A stretch of 64,000 bases of DNA from an uncultured Granulosicoccus sp. Its GTDB lineage: Bacteria > Pseudomonadota > Gammaproteobacteria > Granulosicoccales > Granulosicoccaceae. Positions within the stretch are counted from its first letter, which is position 1, and every line of letters begins with the position of its first letter. The position numbers were made by a program, and so were the translations under genes. The notes beneath the pieces are model-generated. The model had not been told where the DNA came from and did not search any database. It saw nothing but the letters and a program-made list of their open reading frames with translations. Location: assembly GCA_947499955.1 (NCBI GenBank), contig CANMQI010000022.1, positions 23,691-87,690 of the forward strand, written 5' to 3'. Shown one piece after another: positions 1 to 8,441 of the stretch.

Positions 1-2
1 GG

Positions 3-122
3 CTGGAGCCGGTCAGCGGCAGCCATGCCGACAACTCGGCACAGGATTCGCCCCCGGTGGAGCGCTTCACACTGATTGAAGCCAATCAGCGCAGTTTGCA
101 GTCCGTAATGGAACCTGGTTAA
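3..122 (+). CDS. C-terminal fragment of an unidentified protein
   Basis: An open frame enters from the left edge and ends at a TAA at 120-122. It gives about 39 residues, ending in a segment rich in Glu, Ser and Gln with the terminal sequence VMEPG. No start codon is inside the window and the fragment is too short to assign to a family. It lies 100 bp upstream of the lipoprotein gene on the same strand, so the two could be co-transcribed. Confidence 0.45.
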   Translation: MEPVSGSHADNSAQDSPPVERFTLIEANQRSLQSVMEPG

Positions 123-222
123 CAAAAGGCGGACAACGAAACCTGTCTCATCGGCCGAGTCTTCATTCAACGGCTCGGATCTTGCGAAATGGCCTTGCAA
201 TCTTGATGGAAGATTCATTGCC

Positions 223-900
223 ATGCCTATCGTCCGACTAGCCGCCCTGCTTCTGCCACTGCTGTTCACCAGCGCCTGTGCCACGGTTACTCCCGCAGAG
301 GAGCCGGCTCCCCTGGAAGAGCCCATGCTGATCGGTACATTACCCGACACACTGATGAGCTTCGACCTGCAGGGTTACAAGTTCTTCGAAGATGGTTCAG
401 GCGGGTACTCGGTGCGATACAGCAACACCCACAAGCGGCGTATCGCCGATGTCTATATCTATCCGGTGGCTGAAGAGAACAGCGAGCTTGCGCATAACCA
501 GCTGGTTCTGGGCTCTACCAAGGCAACCATTCAGGCCATTGGTGAAGCTGCCCGACAAGGACACTATGCCAATTTCAATGTGATCAATGCCGGCACTCAG
601 GCATATGGCGTGAGAACCGTGGCGCGGGTTCAGGCCACCTACCTGCGACAGAACCTTGCCTCATACACTTTGCTGTACCAGACAGAGCACCAGGGTACGC
701 TTGTCAAGATTCGCATCACCATGCCGGACAACGACAGCAACCGCAGCAATGGCGAATGGGACAATTTTGCCGAGGCGATGTTCGCCAGAGTGATTGCACA
801 ACTGGACGACACCTTCCCCGCCGGACGCCAGATATCCCAGGCGGAAAGTAACTCAGTCCCGCAGGCTGCGATGCCGGACGATATCGTCAACAATTTCTGA
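223..900 (+). CDS. Predicted lipoprotein of unknown function
   Basis: The 225-residue product begins with a short basic N-terminus, a hydrophobic stretch and a lipobox-like FTSAC with Cys19 as the probable lipidation site, so it should be an outer- or inner-membrane lipoprotein. The mature part starts with a Pro/Glu-rich linker followed by a mixed alpha/beta body. It has no motif I recognise. The ATG at 223 fits the signal sequence. A weak 6-bp GC hairpin (906-923) follows the stop. Confidence 0.75.
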   Translation: MPIVRLAALLLPLLFTSACATVTPAEEPAPLEEPMLIGTLPDTLMSFDLQGYKFFEDGSGGYSVRYSNTHKRRIADVYIYPVAEENSELAHNQLVLGSTKATIQAIGEAARQGHYANFNVINAGTQAYGVRTVARVQATYLRQNLASYTLLYQTEHQGTLVKIRITMPDNDSNRSNGEWDNFAEAMFARVIAQLDDTFPAGRQISQAESNSVPQAAMPDDIVNNF

Positions 901-905
901 AAATA

Positions 906-923
906 CCCGCCTCATGCGGCGGG
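906..923 (+). terminator. Weak GC hairpin after the lipoprotein gene
   Basis: CCCGCC at 906-911 pairs with GGCGGG at 918-923 across a 6-nt loop, five bases after the TGA. There is no T-run behind it, so it is at best a poor intrinsic terminator between two convergent genes. Confidence 0.25.
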
Positions 924-1054
924 CATCAATCGTGAGGCTTGCAGAAACGGCATCAGGCAGTTGTAACCGTCACGGCCTGCTTCAACCGGACGAACGACAA
1001 TGATCCTGCGCGCTGGCATCCCTGCCCGCGCAAGACAAACGCTGACTATATCGT

Positions 1055-2074
1055 TCAGCTGTCGGCAGCACCAAAACCGTCAAGAACGATCTTGCCAATC
1101 GTACTGCCGCTCTCCTGCTTCTGATGCGCCTTCACCAGGTTCTCGACACTCAGAACGCCTGCGTGAACATTACTGGTGCTCACCAGTGTTCCATCATCGA
1201 CAAGTTCGGACACCCGATTCAGCAGATCATGCTGAACGTGCATGTCCTCTGTCTGAAACATTGAACGGGTAAACATAAACTCCCACGTCAGAGTCAGTGC
1301 CTTGAGCTTGATGGCGGCAATATCCAGATTCTGCGGATCATCGATCATGGCGATCTGACCTCGTGGCTTGATCAGATCGACGATCGCTCCCCAATGCTGA
1401 TCAGTCTGAGTCAAAGCAGCGACATACCGGGGTTGTATTTCCAGCGCAGCCATTTCCTCGTTCAGCGGGTTACGGTGATTGATGACATGGTCCGCGCCCA
1501 TCTTCTCGACCCAGGCTTTTGTATCCGGCCGTGAAGCAGTAGCGATAACAGTCAGGTTCGTCAGCTTTTTCGCCAACTGAATCAGGATCGAACCGACACC
1601 ACCGGCACCGCCGATGACCAGCAGGGCTTCACCCTTGCCTTCGCCATCCTTGAAACGGAAGGCATCGAACAGGATCTCCCATGCAGTGATCGACGTCAGT
1701 GGCAGAGCAGCCGCATCGGCAAAGCCCAGTGATGCAGGCTTGCGGCCAGCAATACGTTCATCGACCAACTGAAACTCGGCATTGCTACCGGGACGTGTGA
1801 ACTCACCGGCGTAGAACACTTCATCGCCAGTCTTGAACGAGCTGACGTCTGCGCCGACAGCTTCAACCACACCCGCTGCATCGAACCCGAGAATCCGATA
1901 AGGACCTTCCGGGGCCATGAGTTCTCGCACCTTCACATCCACCGGATTGACAGAGACGGCACGTACCTGCACCAGCAGATCGCGTGGACCCGGTGCTGGC
2001 TTGCTGACGTCCTGTTCCACCAGAGCCTGATCAGCGGTAATGGCGCATGCCTGTGTATGGACAATCGTTTTCAT
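1055..2074 (-). CDS. Zinc-binding-dehydrogenase-superfamily NADPH:quinone oxidoreductase
   Basis: A 339-residue medium-chain dehydrogenase/reductase. The N-terminal GroES-like half contains PGPRDLLVQV and the NPVDVKVR segment typical of quinone oxidoreductases. The Rossmann half has the nucleotide motif GGAGGVGS at residues 155-162. The Cys/His pattern of zinc-dependent alcohol dehydrogenases is absent, which fits a zinc-free YogA/ZADH1-type reductase acting on quinones or electrophilic enones with NADPH. Its start overlaps the SDR stop by 4 bp (ATGA), so it is the last gene of a three-gene leftward operon. The substrate cannot be told from sequence. Confidence 0.85.
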   Translation of the reverse strand: MKTIVHTQACAITADQALVEQDVSKPAPGPRDLLVQVRAVSVNPVDVKVRELMAPEGPYRILGFDAAGVVEAVGADVSSFKTGDEVFYAGEFTRPGSNAEFQLVDERIAGRKPASLGFADAAALPLTSITAWEILFDAFRFKDGEGKGEALLVIGGAGGVGSILIQLAKKLTNLTVIATASRPDTKAWVEKMGADHVINHRNPLNEEMAALEIQPRYVAALTQTDQHWGAIVDLIKPRGQIAMIDDPQNLDIAAIKLKALTLTWEFMFTRSMFQTEDMHVQHDLLNRVSELVDDGTLVSTSNVHAGVLSVENLVKAHQKQESGSTIGKIVLDGFGAADS

Positions 2075-2892
2075 CGTGTTTTCTCACCGTCTGTGCCGAG
2101 TCGGGACAGAACAGACTCGATGGCCTGAACGGTTTCAGACACTTTTTTCGGGTTTCGCGCATCGGCATGCGGGGAGGAGAAACGACCCGAATCGTTATCG
2201 AAATACTGGCCGGACTTGTCGGCAAAGCTTTCGTCCAGCGCAGCCTGGCACAGAATCTCGGCGCCGATACCGATGTCATTTCCGGCAACGCCGAACCCTT
2301 CCTTGACCATCTTGCTGGCAAGCATCGAACCCGGGTTGACGGCAATGAAAATCGGAGCATCGGCGTCACCTGCCAGCGCCACGGACCACTGGGTGATTGC
2401 CAGCTTGCTCTGCGCATAGGCACCCATTGCATCCAGATGTACCTTGCCGCTCAGAGCAGCGATATTCACCGGAGCCTGAGCCGCCGAGGAGAGATTGATC
2501 ACGCGACCGGAGCTGCCGATCAGTGCCTGCAGTCGACGCGTCAGATGATAGGGCGCAATGGTGTTGACCATGAAGCGGACATCAAGCCCGTCCCGGGTGA
2601 TTGTCTCTTTCGTCTTCAATACACCGGCATTGTTGATCAGCACATCCAGACTCTGGTAACGCTCGATGACGGCATCTGCCAGAGCATCCACCTCTTCCAG
2701 ATGTGACAGGTCAGCGACGAGACTCTCGACAGGGCCTGCTCCGGGCAGAGCTGAGAGCGTTTCCTGGACAGAGGCGAGCTTTGCCGCATTGCGTCCATGC
2801 AGCACGACATGGTGTCCATCACTCACCAGGCGCTTTGCTGTTTCCAGACCGATGCCATCGCTCGCTCCGGTTATCAGAATTGTTTTTTGCAT
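2071..2892 (-). CDS. Short-chain dehydrogenase/reductase (SDR)
   Basis: A 273-residue classical SDR. The cofactor motif TGASDGIG is at residues 8-15, NNAG at 87-90, a serine in INLSSAA near 135 and the catalytic pair Tyr159/Lys163 (YAQSK). Arg34 and the HGR turn after beta-2 suggest NADP(H). It lies 17 bp downstream of the LLM oxidoreductase and overlaps the next gene by 4 bp, so translation is probably coupled. AAGGA sits about 9 nt upstream of the ATG. Substrate unknown; the operon suggests detoxification or modification of a reactive carbonyl. Confidence 0.85.
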   Translation of the reverse strand: MQKTILITGASDGIGLETAKRLVSDGHHVVLHGRNAAKLASVQETLSALPGAGPVESLVADLSHLEEVDALADAVIERYQSLDVLINNAGVLKTKETITRDGLDVRFMVNTIAPYHLTRRLQALIGSSGRVINLSSAAQAPVNIAALSGKVHLDAMGAYAQSKLAITQWSVALAGDADAPIFIAVNPGSMLASKMVKEGFGVAGNDIGIGAEILCQAALDESFADKSGQYFDNDSGRFSSPHADARNPKKVSETVQAIESVLSRLGTDGEKTR

Positions 2893-2909
2893 GAGTCAGT
2901 ATCCTTGGG

Positions 2910-3908
2910 TCAGGAGAAATCAGCGATCAGTTCATCGGACAGGCGTTCAAGGCTCTTGCCGACATCTGACTGATTGAATCGAAGGTTGAGTGCAACATGG
3001 TTGACACCCGCAGTTTCCAGAGACTTGAGGTAGGTGCGCAGTGCACGAACCCCGGCCCGGAAACCCAGGTGAATCGGTTGAAGAGCTGCCGACGGATCAT
3101 CCGCCAGGTCGACGTACAAAGGCTGCATGACCGGTTGTGCCGGGCGGCCAGCAGCCTCGAGCCGTGCATGCCAGTCCTGAACAAGCTGCGCCTGCGCTGC
3201 AATTTCCCGGGGATAGGTCATCCAGCCATCAGCGTGCTCGGCAATCCACTCGGGAGTCTGTCGGGAACTGCCGGTAACCAGTAACGGGAGCCTCGTGCCG
3301 CTCGGCTTTGGCAGCATGTCGATACTGCCTCCCACGTAACCGTAGTGGTTGGAGAATACCGGGGCCCCTTCAGCCATGCGCCGGATGTATTCAAAGCTTT
3401 CGCGAAACAGCGTGTCGCGTGCGGTATGAGAGATATTGAACGCGGGATACTCTTCCCGACGATCACCGGATGCCACGCCGAGGATCAACCGGCCACCTGA
3501 CAGGACATCGACACTGGCAGCGGCCTTGGCTACATGTGCCGGATGATGCAGCGGCAGCACCATACTGGCCACACCCAGTGCAATGCGATGGGTCTGGCCC
3601 GCCAGAAGTCCGAGGTAGACGAAAGGGTCGAAGGTTTGTCCGGCATCACCGAAGGATGGCACGTTGAACGGGACATCCCGCAGCCATACCGCGGCGAATC
3701 CGAGCGCTTCGGCCAGTTGCACACGCTCGACGTGATCAACCATCGTCGGAACCGGCGAACCCGGATAGGATTCGATCGGCACCACCAGTCCCAGGCTCAG
3801 GCGGCCGGGACGAAAAACGGTGTTGTAACCGGCATTGATTGGCACATAGGAGGCCGTTGCTTCGACATCATGCCAGGCGGGCCCTCCACTGAAGAATCGA
3901 TCATCCAT
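2910..3908 (-). CDS. LLM-class (luciferase-like) flavin oxidoreductase
   Basis: The product of about 332 residues matches the TIM-barrel luciferase-like monooxygenase/F420-FMN reductase superfamily: RLSLGLVVPIE near the N-terminus, ALGFAAVWLRDVPF, the ASMVLPLHHP strand, LSGGRLILGVASGD, and LPLLVTGSSRQTPEWIAEHADGW. I chose the ATG at 3908 because GGAGAG lies just upstream and the conserved fold starts soon after; an in-frame start 69 bp further out lacks such a site. It is first in an operon with an SDR and a quinone oxidoreductase. The flavin type and substrate are not evident. Confidence 0.82.
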   Translation of the reverse strand: MDDRFFSGGPAWHDVEATASYVPINAGYNTVFRPGRLSLGLVVPIESYPGSPVPTMVDHVERVQLAEALGFAAVWLRDVPFNVPSFGDAGQTFDPFVYLGLLAGQTHRIALGVASMVLPLHHPAHVAKAAASVDVLSGGRLILGVASGDRREEYPAFNISHTARDTLFRESFEYIRRMAEGAPVFSNHYGYVGGSIDMLPKPSGTRLPLLVTGSSRQTPEWIAEHADGWMTYPREIAAQAQLVQDWHARLEAAGRPAQPVMQPLYVDLADDPSAALQPIHLGFRAGVRALRTYLKSLETAGVNHVALNLRFNQSDVGKSLERLSDELIADFS

Positions 3909-4671
3909 TATTGCTCTCCAGAGCTGCGCCAGTCTGTTGCACAGCACTCGCAGCCAACGCTTTGCGGGCGGTATCAACAGCGATAACGGAGTCAGGAACC
4001 ATTCGTGTTTCTCTTGCCAGAGGCCTCTTCAGCGCCTTGATATCCACAGGGATTGATCAACCATGCGGGAAAAATCAATCAATGCCGGGGCGACCATTCG
4101 ATGATGGATACAATAGTTTGTCCTGCCATCAAATATAAGATGGCAATACATGAATTGATAATTCGCATTCTCAGTGGAATCGAATGGATACCGAGAGCCC
4201 CAGACTGTTTGCTCTGGCCACGGCTCTGGCCACGGCTCTGACCACGGCTCTGGCCACGCAGCTGCCAGGGGAACCGTGATTGCCTGCTGGAAGAGTGCGG
4301 AACTGCGCCCGTTTGGGCAAATGCCGCGAAGACCTGAACCGAGCAAGACGAGCACAGCCTCACAGAGTTTTCACGGCTGCAGGCGACAATCTGAACTGGC
4401 TCTCGCTTCGAGAATGACATCATGGACGGTCTGACCCGCCTGAAAATCATTCAATAACAGTCACTTACGAGCGAAGCCACCCTGCCGTCAATTAATCGAC
4501 GTGGCAGACTTCTTTTTAAGTCATTGTTTCCATTGATATTAGTGACTCCCCCCTTGTCATTTGCATCGCACCTGCCACCCCAGTAGAGTTCGCGGCATGT
4601 TGTTGACACCGATCAACGACGGTTCAATCAAAGCTGGCATCAGATCAGCGCAGTAAATGGGGAAGCAAGCA
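3909..4671. other. 763-bp intergenic region
   Basis: It lies between the divergent oxidoreductase operon and the small exported-protein gene. Both strands contain short open frames, but none has a ribosome site, a signal sequence or plausible composition. AT content rises at 4100-4180 and 4440-4560, so both promoters probably lie here. The only structured element is the 12-bp tandem repeat at 4211-4258. No regulator gene for the operon is visible. Confidence 0.5.
4211..4258. repeat. Four tandem copies of a 12-bp unit
   Basis: GCTCTGGCCACG is repeated head-to-tail four times, with one substitution in the third copy (GACC for GGCC). The 12-bp period keeps reading frame, but the frames crossing it look non-coding. 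It may be a slippage product or a protein-binding array. Confidence 0.8.
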
Positions 4672-5163
4672 ATGAAAATTCGAATTTTCAAATTCGTTAT
4701 CGCAGTAATCCTGACCAGCGGTGCATTCAGCGGCAAAGCCTCTGCCAAGACAGAAAACAGCTATCTGGTTCTGAGCACCCTGGCGCTGCATTTTGAAAAC
4801 TTCGACGAGCGCAACGCCTTCACTCCGGGCATCGGCTGGGAATACTCGCCAAGCCGCAAGCTGGGTTGGCACGCTGGCACTCTCTCCGACAGCTTCGGTT
4901 ACCAGTCTTACTACGGTGGTCTGGTCTATGCCACCCGGCCCATGGTCTTCAGCCGTGTTCGCTTTCTGGTGGGGGCCTCGGTTGTGCACAAGCAATTCAA
5001 GAAGAACGGCGACCCGGAAACCAAACTGCTGCCTTTCCCTGCGGTGGAACTCAAACTCAGCAAGCGATCGGTCCTGAACGTCAGCGGCTCACCTGCCGTG
5101 GACTTCGGCAACCAGCGCAACAACGCGGTCGTATTCTTCCAGTACAAACTGGACCTGATGTAA
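4672..5163 (+). CDS. Small exported beta-barrel-like protein
   Basis: The 163-residue product has a signal peptide of about 26 residues (MKIRIFKFVIAVILTSG, cleavage near ASA-K). The rest is rich in short alternating strands with Tyr/Phe/Val and ends in a Phe-rich strand. The size and the C-terminal pattern (PAVELKLS, then a final strand with FFQYKLD) resemble small outer-membrane barrels such as PagP-like acyltransferases, but I see no convincing catalytic His/Ser, so that is only a possibility. The start is set by GGGGAAG about 7 nt upstream of the ATG at 4672; an ATG 15 bp earlier lies inside that site. A strong terminator follows. Confidence 0.7.
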   Translation: MKIRIFKFVIAVILTSGAFSGKASAKTENSYLVLSTLALHFENFDERNAFTPGIGWEYSPSRKLGWHAGTLSDSFGYQSYYGGLVYATRPMVFSRVRFLVGASVVHKQFKKNGDPETKLLPFPAVELKLSKRSVLNVSGSPAVDFGNQRNNAVVFFQYKLDLM

Positions 5164-5230
5164 GCCCCGCCCCTCTTTCCTGCCGGCAAGGCTGCAAAGG
5201 CCTTGCCGGGATACAACGAACTACCCCTTT

Positions 5231-5259
5231 CGGCTGATCGATTGATCAGCCGTCTTTTA
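5231..5259 (+). terminator. Rho-independent terminator
   Basis: CGGCTGATC (5231-5239) pairs perfectly with GATCAGCCG (5244-5252) across a 4-nt loop, followed by TCTTTTAT. It ends the transcript of the small exported protein. A second hairpin without T-run (CCGGCAAGGC/GCCTTGCCGG, 5183-5209) lies just upstream. Confidence 0.8.
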
Positions 5260-5343
5260 TTGAAGATCGGCTATAGAAGATCTGGCAACGCATCGCCCCC
5301 TGCTGTACCCGCGCAATGCATCGCGGCAGCACGTACTTCTCGC

Positions 5344-6270
5344 TTACTCCTTGAGTGCCAACAACTCATCGCGAGTCAACAGGAACACGCCATGCCCGCC
5401 CTGGGCAAACTGCAGCCAGCCAAAGTCCAGCTGCGGATAAGCATCTTCCAGCGCCTCGCCACTGTTGCCAACCTCGACCACCAGGACGCCCTCGGGCTCC
5501 AGATAATCAGCTGCCTCACGCAGCATTATTCTCACCAGATCCAGCCCGTCTTCACCGGCAGCCAGCCCCATCATGGGTTCATGCGAGAACTCGGACGGCA
5601 TGGCAGCGATGTCTGCCGCATCGACATAGGGAGGATTGGAGATAATCAACGAATAACGCTCTGACACGGGTTCGAACAAGGAGCCTTCCAGCAGATTCAC
5701 CCTTCCCTGCAGGCCGTGCAATTGCACATTCTCGGCAGCCAGTGCCAGCGCATCTGCTGACAGATCACTGGCATCGACCAGCGAATCGAGACGCGCCAGA
5801 GCACAGGCAATCGCGATACAGCCGCCACCGGTACACAAGTCGAGAATACGCGGGGATTCGATCGAATCGAGAATCCCGAAAAAATCCTCGGTGATGAACT
5901 CAGCCAGGGGTGAGCGCGGCACCAGAGCTCGTTCATCCGACAGAAAGGGATGTCCGGCAAACCAGGCTTGCCCGGTGAGATAGGCTGCGGGAATTCGTTC
6001 CGAGATACGTCGATCCAGCAGCGCATTGCAGGCATCCACCTGCGCCCGGGTCAAGCTCTGGCCGTAATCCGGAGCGATGGCCGGGGACAGACCCATACTG
6101 GAGAGAATGAGCCAGCTTGCCTCATGCTCGGCGGAATCCGTGCCGTGACCGTAGTGCAGTTCATGCCGTTGAAATGCATCGGCTGCAAGGCGGATGGCAG
6201 ACTCTATCGTGTAATCATTATCAGGCAGCAAGACCACGGCATTTCCCTCGTTACAGTGGTCGTTCACCAC
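5344..6270 (-). CDS. prmB: Ribosomal protein L3 N5-glutamine methyltransferase PrmB
   Basis: A class I SAM methyltransferase of the HemK/PrmB group. The PrmB-typical HYGHGTD is near the N-terminus, then ERIPAAYLTGQAWFAGHPF and LVPRSPLAEFI, the SAM loop DLCTGGGCIAIA (about residues 144-155) and the catalytic NPPY (about 212-215) that holds the target glutamine amide. RSPLAE distinguishes it from release-factor methylase PrmC. I set the start at a GTG (6270), which gives about 308 residues, the usual length, and the same spacing to YGHGTD as in E. coli; a longer frame starting at a TTG would run into the divergent sco gene. Confidence 0.9.
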   Translation of the reverse strand: MVNDHCNEGNAVVLLPDNDYTIESAIRLAADAFQRHELHYGHGTDSAEHEASWLILSSMGLSPAIAPDYGQSLTRAQVDACNALLDRRISERIPAAYLTGQAWFAGHPFLSDERALVPRSPLAEFITEDFFGILDSIESPRILDLCTGGGCIAIACALARLDSLVDASDLSADALALAAENVQLHGLQGRVNLLEGSLFEPVSERYSLIISNPPYVDAADIAAMPSEFSHEPMMGLAAGEDGLDLVRIMLREAADYLEPEGVLVVEVGNSGEALEDAYPQLDFGWLQFAQGGHGVFLLTRDELLALKE

Positions 6271-6280
6271 GGCCAGACAG

Positions 6281-6286
6281 TATAAT
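6281..6286 (+). promoter_or_regulatory. Consensus -10 element between prmB and sco
   Basis: A perfect TATAAT lies between the divergent prmB and sco genes; the -35 at 17 bp is poor. On the opposite strand TATTAT overlaps it, so it may serve either direction. If it drives sco, transcription would begin near 6293, inside the ribosome site of the GTG start, which favours the downstream ATG at 6352 for sco. Confidence 0.4.
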
Positions 6287-6300
6287 ACGAGGTTAACCCA

Positions 6301-7056
6301 GTGACCCCTCCGATCGATTTCTTTCAGGAAATCATCGAAACGAGCATCCCCATGGCCCACAAACAATCCGGTAAAACCCTGCCCCTTGTCATCATCGGTG
6401 TCGTTGCACTGGCGGCAGGTGTCGTTCTCTACAGCCTGCTGAACGACAGAACAGCGGCAGACGGCAGCACGGCCGATTCAGCAGCCACAGCGGCAGAAAC
6501 CGAACAACTGGCCAGTCTGCAGGAAACCCTGAATACGACGCTGGCCTTGCCCGTCGGGTTCAAGACAGTCAATGATTTCGAGCTCCTGGACGCCAAGGGC
6601 GACACCATTACGCAGGCGGTCCTGGACGACAAATGGAGCCTGATGTTCTTTGGTTACACCCATTGCCCGGATGTCTGCCCCATCACGCTGCAGATCATGA
6701 AGAACATGGTTGCCAAACTCGAATCCCAGGGCCTGGAGGCACCACAGATCATCTTCGTCACCGTCGACCCTGTGCGCGACACGGCCGAGGTGATGGAGCA
6801 GTACATCGCCTATTTCAATGAAGATTTCATTGGTATCACCGGTGATCAGAACAAGATTCACGACATGACCCGCCAACTGGGCATCGTCGCCTCGTTCACC
6901 GCCAACAAGGAAGATCCGGACAACTATATCGTTGATCATTCGGCTTCCCTGCTACTCGTCGATCCTCAGCGACGTCTGCGTGCGAAGGTATCGCCGCCTC
7001 TGGAGCTCGACAACATCATTTCCGATTACCTGAACGTGACTTCCTCACCCAGCTGA
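6301..7056 (+). CDS. Sco1/SenC-family copper chaperone
   Basis: A membrane-anchored thioredoxin-fold protein that delivers copper to the CuA site of cytochrome oxidase or acts in thiol redox. One transmembrane helix (VIIGVVALAAGVVLYSLL) is followed by a low-complexity linker and the Sco domain with CPDVC (Cys122, Cys126 in GTG numbering) and the third copper ligand His213 (VDHSAS). Two starts are possible: GTG 6301, preceded by GAGG at 8 nt, or ATG 6352, which gives the more usual short cytoplasmic tail. No oxidase genes are nearby. psd follows after 50 bp. Confidence 0.9.
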   Translation: MTPPIDFFQEIIETSIPMAHKQSGKTLPLVIIGVVALAAGVVLYSLLNDRTAADGSTADSAATAAETEQLASLQETLNTTLALPVGFKTVNDFELLDAKGDTITQAVLDDKWSLMFFGYTHCPDVCPITLQIMKNMVAKLESQGLEAPQIIFVTVDPVRDTAEVMEQYIAYFNEDFIGITGDQNKIHDMTRQLGIVASFTANKEDPDNYIVDHSASLLLVDPQRRLRAKVSPPLELDNIISDYLNVTSSPS

Positions 7057-7106
7057 TCGCACCACACACCCCTCCTGAAACCCCGGATACGGAAGCGCAA
7101 TAACGG

Positions 7107-8006
7107 ATGTCTGATACCGAAGCCAGTCTGCTTGACTACCTCAAGACCTATGCGCTGCACCCACTGCCGCAGCATGCGCTGACTCGCGCCGTGTACTGGC
7201 TGACACGACAGGAATCTGCGCTGACACCCAAGGCCATCCGCAAGTTTGCCAGTGTCTTCGATGTTGACATGAATGACGCCATCGAACCGGACCTGGCAAA
7301 GTACCGTACCTTCAACGAGTTTTTCACCCGGGCTCTCAAACCTGAAGCCAGGCCCATCGCCTCGGGGGATGCAGACATTGCCTCACCGGCCGATGGCAAG
7401 GTGTCTGCCATCGGCAATATCGCCGATGCCCGGATCTTTCAGGCCAAGGGACGCGACTATTCGCTGCTGAGCCTGTTGGGCGGCGATGGTGCCGCCACCG
7501 AACGATTGGGCAATGGCCGCTTCACGACCATTTATCTCTCACCGCGTGATTACCATCGACTGCACATGCCGCTGAGCGGCAGGCTGATCAAGCAGACCCA
7601 TGTTCCGGGGCGGTTGTTCAGTGTCGGCCCGCATACCGTGCGCGCCCTGCCCGACCTGTTCAATCGCAACGAACGTGTCATCGCCCAGTTCGAGACCGAG
7701 CATGGCCTGATGGCGCTGGTGCTGGTGGGTGCCATGAATGTCGCTGCCATCGAGACAGTCTGGCACGGACTGGTCACACCACCGCAACGCAGCAGTATCA
7801 GCCATATCGACTACCCGGGCGCAGACGCGGTCGCAGACGCGACCGGCGACAACTCAGCTATCGAACTGGCCAGAGGCGCCGAGATGGGCCGCTTCAACAT
7901 GGGCTCCACCATCATCGTGCTGCTGGAAAATCCGGCTGTATGGCGCAGTGACATCCAGTCCGGGGACGCCGTGCGCATGGGACAACTTCTGGGTGAGACA
8001 CGCTAG
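7107..8006 (+). CDS. psd: Phosphatidylserine decarboxylase proenzyme
   Basis: A 299-residue enzyme converting phosphatidylserine to phosphatidylethanolamine at the inner membrane. The autocleavage triad is complete: Asp96 in SPADGKV, His143 in YHRLHMP and Ser267 in the GST motif, where cleavage creates the pyruvoyl group. The motif reads MGST rather than the usual LGST. The last 153 bp (7854-8006), which encode the alpha-chain after the cleavage site, overlap the opposing HExxH gene tail-to-tail, which is unusual. Confidence 0.96.
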   Translation: MSDTEASLLDYLKTYALHPLPQHALTRAVYWLTRQESALTPKAIRKFASVFDVDMNDAIEPDLAKYRTFNEFFTRALKPEARPIASGDADIASPADGKVSAIGNIADARIFQAKGRDYSLLSLLGGDGAATERLGNGRFTTIYLSPRDYHRLHMPLSGRLIKQTHVPGRLFSVGPHTVRALPDLFNRNERVIAQFETEHGLMALVLVGAMNVAAIETVWHGLVTPPQRSSISHIDYPGADAVADATGDNSAIELARGAEMGRFNMGSTIIVLLENPAVWRSDIQSGDAVRMGQLLGETR

Positions 8007-8441
8007 GGCATCGTCGGCATCGGCGCGCAGCCACTCAAGCGTACTGCCCAGCCGAAACGAATAGCCCCAGCTATCCATGTCCCGACACATGCGCTGCCAG
8101 CCCATGTTCGGGACAAGATCTCCCATCAGCACCTGCAGATAGCACACCGCCATCTCCTCCACCGCCGTGCCCTTGGCATCGGTATGCAAAGCGTCGCGTC
8201 GCTGCTCGCTCATCAGCAACCAGTGCCCGGACTCATGCAATGCCGAATGCACGGGTGTATCACTCCGCACATAGAGGCTATGGCCGATCAGGCCCGCCTC
8301 CTCGTCTCCCCAATGACTTCCCGGAATGGGCTGGCCATCCTCTACACGCACGACACTCAAACCGGCCGGTTGCAACAGGGATTCCACACAGTCCCAGCCC
8401 ACATCCCGAATTCTCAGCACATCAGGCTCGTTGATCGTCAA
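7854..8441 (-). CDS. HExxH-motif protein of the efp-epmA operon (EpmC-like?)
   Basis: A 195-residue product with the metal-binding motif H69-E-S-G-H73-W and acidic residues Glu95/Glu96 as candidate third ligand. From memory, E. coli EpmC (YfcM), the EF-P lysine hydroxylase, has SAIHEISHW followed at the same distance by RR. This protein has SALHESGHW then RR at 81-82, so an EpmC-like iron hydroxylase is plausible; a zinc peptidase relative is the alternative. It overlaps the epmA stop by 20 bp and shares its operon. The start is a TTG with GAGG about 9 nt upstream; a GTG at 8420 is possible. The last ~50 residues are antisense to psd. Confidence 0.72.
   Translation of the reverse strand: MTINEPDVLRIRDVGWDCVESLLQPAGLSVVRVEDGQPIPGSHWGDEEAGLIGHSLYVRSDTPVHSALHESGHWLLMSEQRRDALHTDAKGTAVEEMAVCYLQVLMGDLVPNMGWQRMCRDMDSWGYSFRLGSTLEWLRADADDALACLTQKLSHAHGVPGLDVTAPYSRIFQQHDDGGAHVEAAHLGASGQFDS

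Noticed and set aside
4029..4450. Short frames reading through the 12-bp repeat on both strands
   Set aside because: No ribosome site or homologous features; Trp-Pro-Glu repeats come from the array itself.
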